Shown: positions 36,132 through 47,169 of the stretch, in pieces
Layout of the letters: every line of letters starts with the position of its first letter
Position numbering within the stretch: the first letter of the stretch is position 1
Source of the DNA: Trachythela sp. YZ-2020
Taxonomy: Eukaryota > Cnidaria > Anthozoa > Malacalcyonacea > Clavulariidae
Reading direction: 5' to 3'
DNA: 64,000 bases
Assembly (NCBI GenBank): GCA_016169945.1
Contig: JADLSH010000185.1
Location: 1 to 64,000, forward strand
Position numbers and translations under genes: made by a program
The notes under the pieces: model-generated
Database searches by the model: none
The model's input: the letters and a program-made list of their open reading frames with translations, nothing else
What the model was told of the DNA's origin: nothing

Positions 36132-36745
36132 AATAGCAGAGATAATATCTCGTATAATAATCATGTATAAAATCAACATCCTGATGTTAGGAAATGTACA
36201 TCTTGATCTTGTTTACATGTACAATCAACAGATGGTAAATAATATAAATTGTATATACTCTTGTATGTTATATTTACAATCTGTTGTTTTGATAAGTTTT
36301 TAATAGCATGTTTTCCTTAGTTATTGTTGTGTTAAAGCACTACTCATCTAATATTGTTTGTGGCATTTCTATTTCAGATAATTGTTAACATGGGCCTGAG
36401 AAAAAGCAAGCTTGAACACAGTGACTGGCATGAACATTCAAATTTAGGAATTTAGTCTTTTACGACATATTTTATATTTGAACTGAGTATGTATTAACAT
36501 GTAATGTGCAACTCATGAATGAAAGCAAGCTCATGTTTAGTGTGAATATCTAGCTTTTTTGCCATGATAGGTTCTACCATCAGCATTTTGCTATATTTCA
36601 CAAGTTGATCTTTCATTCACAAAATTTTATTCCATATTTATAATTCAGATAGAGATTTCGTCCTAAATTATTATACATACTTTATCTCGGAGTTTGGCGG
36701 GTAAAACGAACCATTTCGCCAAAATATTTGATAAACTTGATTACA

Positions 36746-36782
<37 letters not shown>
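36746..36782. repeat. (TGTC)n microsatellite
   Basis: About nine perfect tetranucleotide copies. Confidence 0.95.
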
Positions 36783-36784
<2 letters not shown>

Positions 36785-36925
36785 AAACATGAAGGTACGA
36801 GTTCCATAAACTTTTATAAGGTTGTATAGTTGTATCTGCGAATATGATTCATCTAGAAACAAAACCACAAACTCCTTAGATTACCGAATTGAACTCCTTG
36901 GGCACTATTGCCCAACGAAAACATG

Positions 36926-36966
36926 GCCACCGTGTCTCGCCGTGTCTCGCCGTGTCTCGCCGTGTC
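36926..36966. repeat. 10-bp tandem repeat 'CCGTGTCTCG'
   Basis: Four copies, the last altered to 'ccgtgtcaca'. Confidence 0.9.
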
Positions 36967-38211
36967 ACACTTCACAAAAACTCGCACTGTGCATGGCTTG
37001 CTACTCTCCACAGTGTCGGAGCAAGGAGTTACTTTATTTAGTAACATCAGAACCGCGGACAGTGTCGCAAAATCGCAGTCACATTTTACGACTGTTTCCC
37101 GAACTTAAAGGGTTCGCCAGTCACCATAGCAAATAATTTAATATGCAAAATCTCGACCAATGCGGGATTCCCCCCTTTTTTGTAGCCTGTTATACGGCTC
37201 AGGAATTGTTCTTTTTTGAGTTATTTAAAAATGTACTCACATTGTTAGTGGATTTTGTTGAAATAATGTTAGATTGTAAGTTTGGAAGTATATATTTATT
37301 CAAATTTCAAATGCATCTATTAAGAACGATTGCTCCGACCTTATTGAAATAATTCCACATATCACAATACCTAAAAAACTGACCGTATCTCGAGCCGCCT
37401 TTGACACCCCCTGGATTCACCCCTGGAACGAACTTATCTCATTATATTCCTGTACCAAAATACTTTTCATCTGAAAGATTACATATTTAAAATTCCAATA
37501 TATAGTTGAAGGGTAATATGTGTTAGAAACCTAGCTTAATACTGACAAATAATTGTAAATTTTATAAAGCTTAAAATAGAATATATGATCTAAATCGCAT
37601 ACATCGAAACAACAATCAGTGATATCTAAATTTGAAAAAAGAAAGATTATCCGATCCTCAGTCAAAACGCTAATTCACTTGTTTTTTTTGTAAGTTTATA
37701 GTTTTATTTAGGAAATTCTTTCCGCAGCGTTTTCACTTGTGGCATCTTTGTCAACGCATATTCTTTGCCATTATTGCATTGGACGTCATGAAATTATATC
37801 TACATGAGTTTAAAGTCCCCTGGTTGTAGACGTGTAGTTATCGACTCTAAAACATAAGCATTTAACCTTTAACTCGTAAAGCACACTGAGAACGCACGGC
37901 GTTTGTCGAATTTAATTACAGCGAGTAATAATGTCAAAATGCCGCGTGCATGCAGCCATGCGGCAAACACGGTGCGTTTCCATTTTGCTTTTCGCGCTAA
38001 AAACTTATTATTTCAAGTTGAAGGTCTCGAAGGATATTCTTTTATGAATTTGCTGTATATCAACAAGAATGATATATTTGTTCCTGGCAGCAATGTAAAA
38101 TTTATAATATATAAGAATTTTGAATATTGAATTTTGTCAGTCAGTTACCCTTTTTATTATATCCATTTTGAAATCAATGGTGTTTCTTGCAATTTGATTG
38201 GTTCATAGGAG

Positions 38212-38280
38212 TGCGATTTAATCACGAATCGCATCATTTTGAAGTCCAAACAGTGCGATTCGTGATTAAATCGCATCATT
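38212..38280. repeat. Short inverted repeat 'TGCGATTTAATCACGAATCGCA'-type
   Basis: 'gtgcgatttaatcacgaatc' faces its own inverse within 70 bases. A related 'gattacaaatcgcactcc' lies at about 38961-38978, so a decayed element of about 820 bases could span 38212-39035. Confidence 0.5.
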
Positions 38281-39239
38281 TTTAAACCAATCAGATTGAA
38301 GCTCTGCACCACAGCAACCAACCAGATTGAATTATAGAATTCAACTTGCTAATCAATTTAAAGAAAAATGTGCTCTGACAAATGACCAAATCTATTCACC
38401 ATAAATTGTCAATACTCTAGACTGCATTACTGCAGTTTTTTTCATAAAAATCAACATAAAGGCGAGTCAAACATAAAAGAATATCAAACAATTTTTCACA
38501 AATAATATTGGCCAAATTATCAACAAAATTTTGAATGAAACATTGTCAACAAAAACAACTTTCGTTTGAGCAACAGCCAAAACTGAACACAAACCCACAA
38601 GGTATTAAAATGTGGAATGATCGATCGTAGTGTCGATGTTTGAATACACAAAATCACGAGAAACGTGTATCAATTTACATGTAAAGTCTACGATATCTTT
38701 AAACTTACTTTTACGGTCTTTATTTCTAAAAATCCGCTCACATTTTGCTTGATTATACCGAGTCTTTTTAAATTTTTGTCAATTTGTCAAATTGCAATTC
38801 ATGTTGTTGCTATGGGAGTATCGTGGGTGTGTCAGTTGTAAACAAAGACTAATAAAATACCTCCTCCGGTTTAAAAAATTATTTAGATTTCAAAATGAAT
38901 ATAATAAAGTGGAAATTGAACTTAGTGTCGTGCAATTTTAGTCTGAATTCAAACTTGTGATTACAAATCGCACTCCCGCTTCGCGATCGTGCAATTTTGT
39001 AATCACTCGTTTGATTTAAGACCAAATTGCACTCCACTCAGTTCAATTACCATTACGTATTTCAGGATATTACATATTTACTATTGGTTACAGTTATATA
39101 ATCTAATTTTAATTGGTAGTAAATTACCTAATTTGAACCGCTGTTTCTGTTGAATAACTTCCGGAAGTATGCATGTTAGCACCAGTTTTTAACTTCATTC
39201 TTAAAAATAATTATTACAAATCCTTCTTCTTTATTTTAG

Positions 39240-39613
39240 ATACTTATTTTGGACTGAAGGTCTGTCTAATCGCTTGTGGCGAAGACGTTTGATTGACAAG
39301 GATCAAAAAATATTAAGTAGCGGCAGTTGGTATACCGCTATAACTCTAGATTACGTCAACAAGCGAGTGTACTTGATCAACTCGGGTGGTGAGATGTTTT
39401 CAATGGATTATGATGGTGGGAACAAGAGTGAAATATTCAGGGATGGTCAAGTTTATAGTTATTCATTGGACATACTTGAAAATTCACTGTACTTTCAGAA
39501 ACAAAGGTCATCTGACATTGTTGAAATGAACGTATTCAACAGAAATATATCGCGTTATATTCCGTCACCTAAGGGGTATCTTATCGTCGTGAATAGATCT
39601 CGGCAACCTGAAG
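39240..39613 (+). CDS. Exon of an LDL-receptor/LRP-type YWTD beta-propeller protein
   Basis: An acceptor (TTTATTTTAG) at 39239 opens a frame that reads 'YLFWTEGLSNRLWRR' and runs to CTGAAG|GTAGGA at 39613. Three LDLR class-B (YWTD-type) repeats are visible: 'YLFWTE', then 'ITLDYVNKRVYLINSGGEMF' with 'MDYDGGNKSEIF', then 'LDILENSLYFQKQ'. The end, 'VVNRSRQPEG', resembles the close of a propeller just before an EGF module. Such propellers bind ligands outside the cell in LRP and LDLR proteins. No neighbouring exon was found within the window, so introns are long. The frame is intact, unlike the transposons nearby. The specific LRP is not decided. Confidence 0.75.
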
Positions 39614-42517
39614 GTAGGATTTATTTAAGTAATATACACTAGACTTCAAAATTGCAGTTAGCAGCAAACCCCTTCGTTTAGCATTTACCGTATGCAACAT
39701 GTTGCTATAAAACAATTTTCATTCAAAGGTAAACAACGTCTAAGAAAGTCTTTACCATCGCAATGACTTGTTTTTCCCAACTCCATACCCATACAACAAT
39801 ATTAACTTACGTTTTTAGTGCAAAGTTTCTTCGAAACTTTGCAGTATTGTGGTCAGTGGCGAAAATTCAAACGAGTCATTCATTCATTCATTCATTCATT
39901 CATTCATTCATTCATTCATTCATTCATTCATTCAATCATAGGGGTGCAACAATCTATGTTTCTTTTTAAATTTCATTAACATTTAGTGATTTAGTGCTTC
40001 AAGACAGGGCTTCACATTTTTCTTTAAATATTCTTTTGATCTTATGGCGACTTTACACAAACTATGCTGAATTAGAGTCTTTATATTGAACTTGAAACAT
40101 TTGCTGAAGACGTTGAATTGACATTAAATTGGCGACTTTTCCCCCGGAACACCTGATTTTTTGTGCAATCACAAATGCACGTGCGCTATCAAGTGCGTGG
40201 CCGCGAGGTGACTGCGAGATTCGTACACGTGCCGTGTAGCGAGTCTAGCGACAAGAACATTAATATCATCAAATTATCAATATTATTTGACATTTGCTTT
40301 CGAGAATATGATGATGAAAGACTGTATCTCAAATGCGAATTTTGCAGATTATATAAATGATAAGCAAGGTAAATGTGGTAGCAGTTTAAAGGTATATTAT
40401 TTCAAATACAACTATAGCCTTATGAACTATAGGGGCAATGCCAATGTCAATAAACTTGTGCAAGTCGATGGCTGGATATATATAGTATACTGCATGTATT
40501 CGATCTGTAATCTGTATTATGAACTATCAAAACAGTGTTGACAATGGTATCCGATTTATATTATAACCTCTATGGTATAAAACGGGATCATATAAACGTG
40601 CTGCAAAGCCTGCAGTCCCAATAGTCGTGTTAATTTAAACTTTACAGTATACCTTGAATTGATGGGATATAATTGTATTGGGATGTATAATATTTTAAAA
40701 TAAATGTAAATTCTGATTTTCTGTGATATAAATAATTACGTTTGAAGTGTGAACGTAAACAACAGTACTGTTTATATATACATTACTTGTCATTGACATT
40801 GTTAGGAAAACGAAAGTTTAAACAGTATTTCCGCTTTGAAAAAAATCCCCTTAAAAATTGTGTCGGTGTTCTAGTTGAAGGCAGTGGCCGACTATACACC
40901 CTTTGTTTTTATACTATTTCACCAAACAATTCAGATTTCCGACTTGGACTTACTTAACTTGGGCTAATATATAATAGCCGCCCATGTGCAAAATTTGAAG
41001 TGACAGTCCGGAATTATAGAGTACAAACATATACACTACAGTAGAGTCATATTACTGTAAACAAAATTTTCAACACAACATTTAATAATATGAACCCTGT
41101 AATATTTACAAAACTAAACTATATCATACATGTAGCTACTCTTTACTCTTTGTCCTTCTATAACTTAATACTGAGTATAAGTCATAAACATAACGATTAA
41201 CGTATGTTTTTCTTTCAACACAATGACAACGTAATATTTACTGTAACTATTCATCCACAACATTCATTGCCTTGATAACTTTGTCCTCTCTCAAGATTAC
41301 AAATAAAATCTTTTTTACTAAAAGCAAAGTTTCAATGATCATTTTCTTGGAAAGCTTGGTAGGGTCCGTCTCTTGTTACAAGTAATTATAAATGGGGCAT
41401 AATTTGCCTGCGTATGTTTACGGTTGGCGTTAAAAAACACGATTTTCAAAAGCGAAGTTAATAATAGGCCTTCGAAAAACAAATGTCATGAGAACTTGAA
41501 AATCTTGACATATAAATATTGCTAGCTATAATTCCACGCATGACTCATCTATTTACGTCAGCAATAAATACGCATACACTTCCCACGGCGAATTGTGAAA
41601 TATTCTTTATCTGTAGGATTAAGGAGAGATTTTCCTGAAACATTACTTGCATTTACTTGTAAATTATGGTGTACAGGTCCAAAATTCAACAAAAATATGT
41701 CTTCGCCGCAGAGTACTTCAGTGCTTCCATATTAATCTTTCGTTTTCCTTACTGAATTTCCCCCATTTTCACTCCCATTTTCCTCAAAATTTATGGCTCT
41801 TTGAAACTTTGCACAATCCTTGGATCCCTAGTCTAATTCGCGTATGTTGCGGTCTTGGCATTTAAATTCGCAGCTTTCCGCAAGTCGGAAATATATTTTC
41901 AAATTAAACAATGCAAGTTTTATGCAAATTGATAAAATACAGGTTGAATTTAACAAGTTCCAACTATTGTAGTCCCCACATTTAATTCTGTATTTAGATA
42001 TAAAAGCCGAGTTTTGAGGTAACTAACTGACTTTTACATAATTGACAATGTTTTCTCTCAGTTTCGCAGTCATAATTTTTTGCACTCTTACTTTATTCTG
42101 ATAATGAAAATAATAGCCTAGCTTAATAATTAAAATTGAACCATACACACAGATATCTATAGAAGTTCATTTTTCAAAGTGATGTTTCGTATATTGGCCC
42201 AAGACATCCGAATATTGGCCCAAGACTTCACCGAATCACTCTTATTATATTATATGCACGATTGTCGATGCATGATAAGGTGGGAAACATGAGACCAGTC
42301 GTGCGCTCAATAGATGTGAATTGAAAATAGATTATGCATGTTTTAAATTGGTGATTTCAAAGGAACACAAAATTTGTTATTTAAACAATCCATTTATCTA
42401 AATATTTAGTCGTTTGTCACTAGAATTGCTCCCAGAAATTGCTGTCTCTATCTATATAAATGATTATTTAAAAAATTTAATGAAAAAGGTAGCTTATAAG
42501 TTATTTTACAGTTTTTA
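39614..42517. other. No gene recognised; probably intronic
   Basis: Includes an (ATTC)n tract at 39876-39934. No EGF-type exon (six cysteines) was found downstream of the YWTD exon. Confidence 0.4.
39876..39934. repeat. (ATTC)n microsatellite
   Basis: About fourteen near-perfect copies. Confidence 0.95.
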
Positions 42518-42681
42518 ATTAAAGTGCTACTGAAACAAACTTTTCGACCCCTTTTTTATTGGCTTAAAAATATATTTACGTTTTTAGAAGCAATTTGATA
42601 TATGTAGGAGCATCGTAGGTTGAGTAGAAGTTGTCTTAATTTTGCCTCCAAACTTCGTTATCAGATGCGAACTTTTAAGCC

Positions 42682-42707
42682 CGCCATTTTGGTGTCCTGT
42701 GACGTCA
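42682..42707 (+). promoter_or_regulatory. Putative promoter: YY1-like and CRE motifs
   Basis: CGCCATTTT at 42682-42690 matches the YY1 core and TGACGTCA at 42700-42707 is a perfect CREB/ATF site. They lie about 160 bases upstream of the ATG at 42864. Function is inferred. Confidence 0.45.
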
Positions 42708-42863
42708 GCAGATGGACGGAAGTGGCGAACAAAGAGTAATCTATATAGACCTATATTGCGTTTGAGGTATTCGCAGTGATTTCTCGTGGATTTTTGAGGC
42801 CAAAAACTATATTTTTTACAGAAAAGCTAAATTACTATATATAACAATCTATATTCTGAGGGG

Positions 42864-43970
42864 ATGTCAAGTAACGAGTCCGATAGTAGCGCGAATACAT
42901 CAGAAAGTTCGACTAAATCTAAGATCACGTCTGATGGCGATACAAATACTTCGGATCAGTTTGCAATGTAGCATCTCATAGCTTCGCTTATGATGATGAA
43001 CCACTGGCAGAACCAGGGCAAGTTGTGGATACCCCAGATGATCCGTAAGGAATACTACCATCGACGTTAGAGCGGAGAAGCGACGGCAAGAATACCTTCA
43101 ATCCAGTGGTAAATGGATTTATTAAAATTGATTTATCAATATACCTTGTGCACGTGTTTACATTATGAATATGCCTATTGTCAGTAAATATATTGGTTAT
43201 AAAGTACGTTGTCAGAGATTCTATATAAAGTATTGCCTTGTATAAATTTGCCTTTATTCCAATGACACAACTTTATAGGCTAAGTTGTAAACATATATAA
43301 ATATCTGTGACACAGTGTGTTATAAATTGTATAGTTCACTATTCTATATTGTGACTTGTATGTACACGAAAATGTAGACAGGTTTTAACTTAATTTTCGT
43401 AGGTGCAGTTGCCAATGTTGCCAAACAGAATTGCTGGAGGGGGTCATGGAGTATCGGTGCTGCAAGGAAATGACACCAACCTTGAGGATGACATTCGACG
43501 GCAGCATTGAGCACATCAGCTGCATCACCCAACATCATGACTTTGGCCCAATGACCCATCAGGCTGTATTAGAGAATGTTGGTCCGCTTCTTAAAGACAG
43601 GAATGGTCGCTCTTATCGACGGCGAGGATCACAATCTTTGAACCAGTAAGTTATACTTCTGGATAAATTTGTCTACCAACAACTTGTTGGTAGACAAATT
43701 TATCCAGAAGTACAACTTACTGGTTCAAAGATTGTCAACAAGGTCAATTTTTTACAGTTCATTTGCCCATGCCAACACTCAAAGTCGTTTGCATTGTATT
43801 CTTTTAGATATTTGAGAGCAGTTGCCTATAGATGGCTCATTAAATGGATGTGTGGATTATTGTGATGGGAGAACACAAAACCTTTGTCAGCTTGTGTGTA
43901 CCATTTTATTCGGAAAACATACCCAACAGCAGACACAAAAGGCTATATTCCAGCTGAGCAGCGTTCATAA
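42864..43970 (+). pseudogene. Second P2X7 ballast-domain gene, decayed
   Basis: Exon 1 begins MSSNESDSSANTSESS, runs into a stop at 42969, and continues in another frame with 'SFAYDDEPLAEPGQVVD'. Exon 2 (43403-43645, after TTTTCGTAG) holds 'CSCQCC', 'EYRCCKEM', 'SCITQHHDFGPMT' and 'VGPLLKDRNGRSYRRR'. Exon 3 (43808-43970, after TTCTTTTAG) holds 'LRAVAYRWLIKWMCGLL', an in-frame TGA at 43863, then 'WENTKPLSACVYHFIRKTYP' and a stop at 43968. The Cys spacing and the 'AYR..W' block match the ballast domain of P2X7 C-termini, but the sequence is distant from the gene at 13843-16286. Frame break plus stop suggest a pseudogene; an assembly indel could explain one of the two. No transmembrane P2X core is seen. 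Confidence 0.7.
43632..43734. repeat. Near-perfect 103-nt palindrome across an exon boundary
   Basis: 51-base arms with one mismatch and a 1-base centre at 43683. The left arm is the end of exon 2 and the first part of the intron ('gaaccagtaagttatacttc'). Confidence 0.95.
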
Positions 43971-44397
43971 GGACATTAGTGTAAATATGTATTTACACTT
44001 CAAGCCTCAGCCATGTTTTTCTATTGTCGATCAGTTGACAAATATAATCCTCCAAAATGCGTAAGTAAAACCAAGCCAAGGCTTGAAGTGTAAATAAAGT
44101 CTGCTCTGGGTCTGCTTCTAAGAGCGTATTATTCTTAAACACCATCACTCGCTTGGGTGTATATATATTGTCCGAGTCAGCCTCGTAGCTTTTTCACCTT
44201 TTAACCATAACTTTACATTTCTTTAACCCATACCGAGCAAGCATATCTCGGATATACTTGTTAACTAATCCAATTTCTATGACTATGACTATGAATCCTA
44301 AGAGTGAATCATTGAATCCTAAAATTGAATAATAGAATATCGAGCGATGTTAGCTTCATATCGAGCGAGCCAACCTCCATATCGAGCGAGCTGAGCC

Positions 44398-44630
44398 TCG
44401 AGCCGAGCTCTAAGATGTAAAGATAGGCCCGAGCCGAGCTCTAAGATGTAAAGATAGGCCCGAGCCGAGCTCTAAGATGTAAAGATAGGCCCGAGCCGAG
44501 CTTTAAGATGTAAAGATAGGCCCGAGCCGAGCTCTAAGATGTAAGGATAGGCCCGAGCCGAGCTCTAAGATGTAAGGATAGGTCCGAGCCGAGCTCTAAG
44601 ATGTAAGGATAGGCCCGAGCCAAGCTTAGT
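44398..44630. repeat. 31-bp minisatellite
   Basis: About seven and a half copies of 'gagccgagctctaagatgta' + 'aagataggccc', with 'aagg' for 'aaag' in the last ones. Confidence 0.93.
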
Positions 44631-44668
44631 ATATACCTCCGAGCCTAGCATATATAACTCCGAGCCGA

Positions 44669-44883
44669 CTTATCTTCCTTATCTTTATCTTCCTTATCTT
44701 CCTTGTCTTTATCTTCCTTAATTTTATCTTGCTTATCTTTATCTTCTTTATCTTCCTTATCTTTATCTTCCTTATCTTCCTTATCTTGATCTTCCTTATC
44801 TTCCTCATCTTTATCTTCCTTATCTTGCGTATCTTTATCTTCCTTATCTTTATCTTCCTTATCTTCCTTATCTTTATCTTCCT
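44669..44883. repeat. Pyrimidine-rich low-complexity tract
   Basis: Alternating 'cttatctttatcttcc' and 'ttatcttcc' units. The Lys/Ile-rich minus-strand frame (44626-44808) is an artefact of it. Confidence 0.93.
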
Positions 44884-44935
44884 AGTCTATGACTATAGGC
44901 TATGACTGTACAAAACGCGATTAAAACTTCAAGCC

Positions 44936-45110
44936 GAATTAGAGACGACAAAAGAAAAGTCGGAGGTTTCAAGTGGAAGCGTAACTGGCACTCAGGATAC
45001 AAAATTGCCAAAATTTGATGGGTCTTGTAAGGATTGGCTCCGGTTTTGGGCTCAATATACTGAGACTATTGACAAAACATCGATAGCTACTGTGAGTAAT
45101 TTTGCATATT
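44936..45110 (+). pseudogene. Old BEL gag fragment
   Basis: Reads 'ELETTKEKSEVSS' then 'LPKFDGSCKDWLRFWAQYTE' and 'VSNFAYL', the core of the BEL gag (DUF1759-like) domain. It stops where LINE sequence begins. The rest of this BEL seems to continue at 47170, so LINE pieces lie inside it. Confidence 0.75.
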
Positions 45111-45127
45111 TAACCTATCCGTGCATT

Positions 45128-45295
45128 GGCATGAATTTACACGAGAAACTAACCTGGGAAAAACATATTGACACCATATGTTCAAAGGTTGGTGCTGAAT
45201 TCTGGCGATAAGACGTGTTAAACCTTTTTGTTCAACCCTACTTTGATTACTGCAGCCCACTCTGGGACAATTGTGGAATTGGCCTAAAAGATAGG
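45128..45295 (+). pseudogene. LINE C-terminal scrap
   Basis: 'EKLTWEKHIDTICSKVGA' and 'LFVQPYFDYCSPLWDNCG' are blocks that normally lie after the RT palm. Here they come before a second LINE RT, so two LINE pieces are joined out of order. Confidence 0.7.
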
Positions 45296-45296
45296 C

Positions 45297-46394
45297 GCAG
45301 TATTCTTAGACTTAAAAAAGGCCTTCGATACTGTCAATCATGATATCCTACGTAAAAAGTTGGATATTTACGGCATAACAGGAACGGCACTATGTTGGCT
45401 CAGATCTTATTTGACAGACCGAACGCAATATTGCCAAGTAGGGGGTCATTTATCTGGACCACTACGAGTAAAAACAGGTATTCCGCAAGGCTCTGCTCTA
45501 GGGCCGCTTCTATTTCTAATATACATTAATGATCTGCCTCAAAGCTTAGAGCGAACTAGTGCTAGTATGTTTGCCGATGACACCCAAATTGATACCTCTA
45601 GTGAAAATATTAATATAATTGTAGAAAATCTTAACCATGACTTGGAAAATGTATCAACTTGGATGTCAGCTAACCAACTTACTTTAAACCATTCTAAAAC
45701 GGAATACATGATAGTAGGTAGTAATAGAAGAATCAACCAAATAGACATACAACCCCACATACATATTGGAGGTAGGAAAATAGACCGAGTTAAAGTAACC
45801 AAATCACTTGGCGTAAAGATGGACGAAACTTTGTCATGGAATGCCCAAGTGAACCAAGTTACTAAAAAGGTCAATGCAGGCCTTAGCATCCTAAGACGGG
45901 TTCGAGAAATAGTGGATTTTAGAACACTAATTACAATATATCAATCAATTATTCAACCTCACTTTGATTACTGCTCGCAAGTATGGGGTTGTCTAGGAAA
46001 AGTTTTATCAGACAAATTACAGAAGCTCCAAAACCGAGCATTTCGAATAATAACACGTGAAAACTACGAGATTCGATCTGTTGACATTTTGGAAAACGTA
46101 GGAGTTTCTAACTTACAAACCAGAAGAGAGCATCAATTAGCGATTCTAATGTACAAAGTCAAAAAAAAAATGCTACCAAATGATTTAACTGAAATTTTCA
46201 CCAACACGAATTCAATACATGATCATAATACGAGAAATAGCGAATTTAATTTCGCATTACCTAAGCCAAAAACAAATAATATGAAAAAGGCTTTTGCCTA
46301 CAGGGGGGTTGAGGCTTGGAATAACCTTTCCACTGCAATAAAATTATCGAAAAGCATCTCTAGCTTTAAAACCAACATAAAGCGAATATACTAA
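45297..46394 (+). pseudogene. LINE reverse transcriptase, 5'-truncated but open
   Basis: One uninterrupted frame of about 365 codons: '[17 protein letters not shown]', '[20 protein letters not shown]', catalytic 'SMFADDTQI', '[17 protein letters not shown]', then the LINE C-terminal '[12 protein letters not shown]' and '[13 protein letters not shown]', ending 'NIKRIY' and a stop. The endonuclease and early RT are missing, so it cannot move by itself, but it is young enough to have no stop. A 3' region follows to about 46560, ending 'aataaagtcaataaagtc'. Confidence 0.88.
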
Positions 46395-46565
46395 TACTGG
46401 AAATTCATTTTCAGTCACCTAATTTTTTGTAGACCATTGATATTTTATATAATATAATTGTAGTGCATGCACACGGCCTATTGGAAGATCACCTTTGTCT
46501 TTCTTTCTTTTTTTTAATTAACATCATTGTAAATAATTAATCAGGTGAAATAGTACCGTTTTTAA

Positions 46566-46974
46566 TAAAGTCAATAAAGTCAATAATAGACTTCAAAAAT
46601 ATCAAAACCGCGCCCCAAGGGTAATTTCTGGGGCAACCTACGATGTTCGATCCGTTGATCTGCTTGAAAACCTTAACTGGAACCCTCTAGAGGCAAGACG
46701 CAATTATTTAAAATCAATCTTAATTTTTAAAATCCTAAACGGCCACACCTCACCCAACCTGAGAGAGTCGTTTCGATTAAACAATGAAATGGATATAACT
46801 TACGATCTCTGAAATAGAGAAACCGATTTAGCCCTTCCTATGCCGAAAAAAGAATTCGGAAAAAGGTGCTTCCTTTATAATGGTGCTACACTTTGGAATA
46901 GTCTTCCATATGAGGCAAAAATTGCACAATATTTAAATTGTTTTAAAACAATTATAAATCAAACAATGAATTGA
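46566..46974 (+). pseudogene. Second LINE C-terminal fragment
   Basis: Reads 'QNRAPRVISGATYDVRSVDL', 'WNPLEARRNYLKSIL' and 'YNGATLWNSLPYEAK', with one in-frame stop near 46810. It is the conserved tail of L2/CR1-type LINEs. Its 3' end near 47120-47140 has 'atgtatgtatg' repeats, as LINE tails often do. Confidence 0.75.
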
Positions 46975-47169
46975 AACTGGCTTGTCAATCGGGCTATTAG
47001 CGATATATATATTTCCTTTCTCTCTTTGACAGTTTGTATATTTTTGCATGTATTGTGTGACCACGCCCCTTATGGAAACCAGCTTTTTTAGTTGTTGAGG
47101 CCAGCGTGCCAAAATAAAGTTTATATGTATGTATGAATGTCGGGATCGAAATATAATTTATAATTCAAG

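Larger units (their letters stand above)
36132..39239. other. No gene recognised; probably intronic
   Basis: Contains a (GTCT)n tract, a 10-bp repeat and a short inverted pair at 38212-38280. The end of a hAT-like element ('CAGGGGTGAATCCAGGGGG' on the minus strand) lies near 37400-37425, without a partner. The stretch leads into the YWTD exon and may be its upstream intron. Confidence 0.4.

Noticed and set aside
43863..43865. TGA as a selenocysteine codon in the second ballast gene
   Set aside because: No selenocysteine role is known for the family, no SECIS-like element was seen, and the gene has another frame break.
44398..44630. CRISPR-like array of 31-bp repeats
   Set aside because: Units are directly adjacent with no spacers: a minisatellite.
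45539..45889. Minus-strand frame opposite the LINE RT
   Set aside because: Antisense to a 365-codon frame with full RT motifs.
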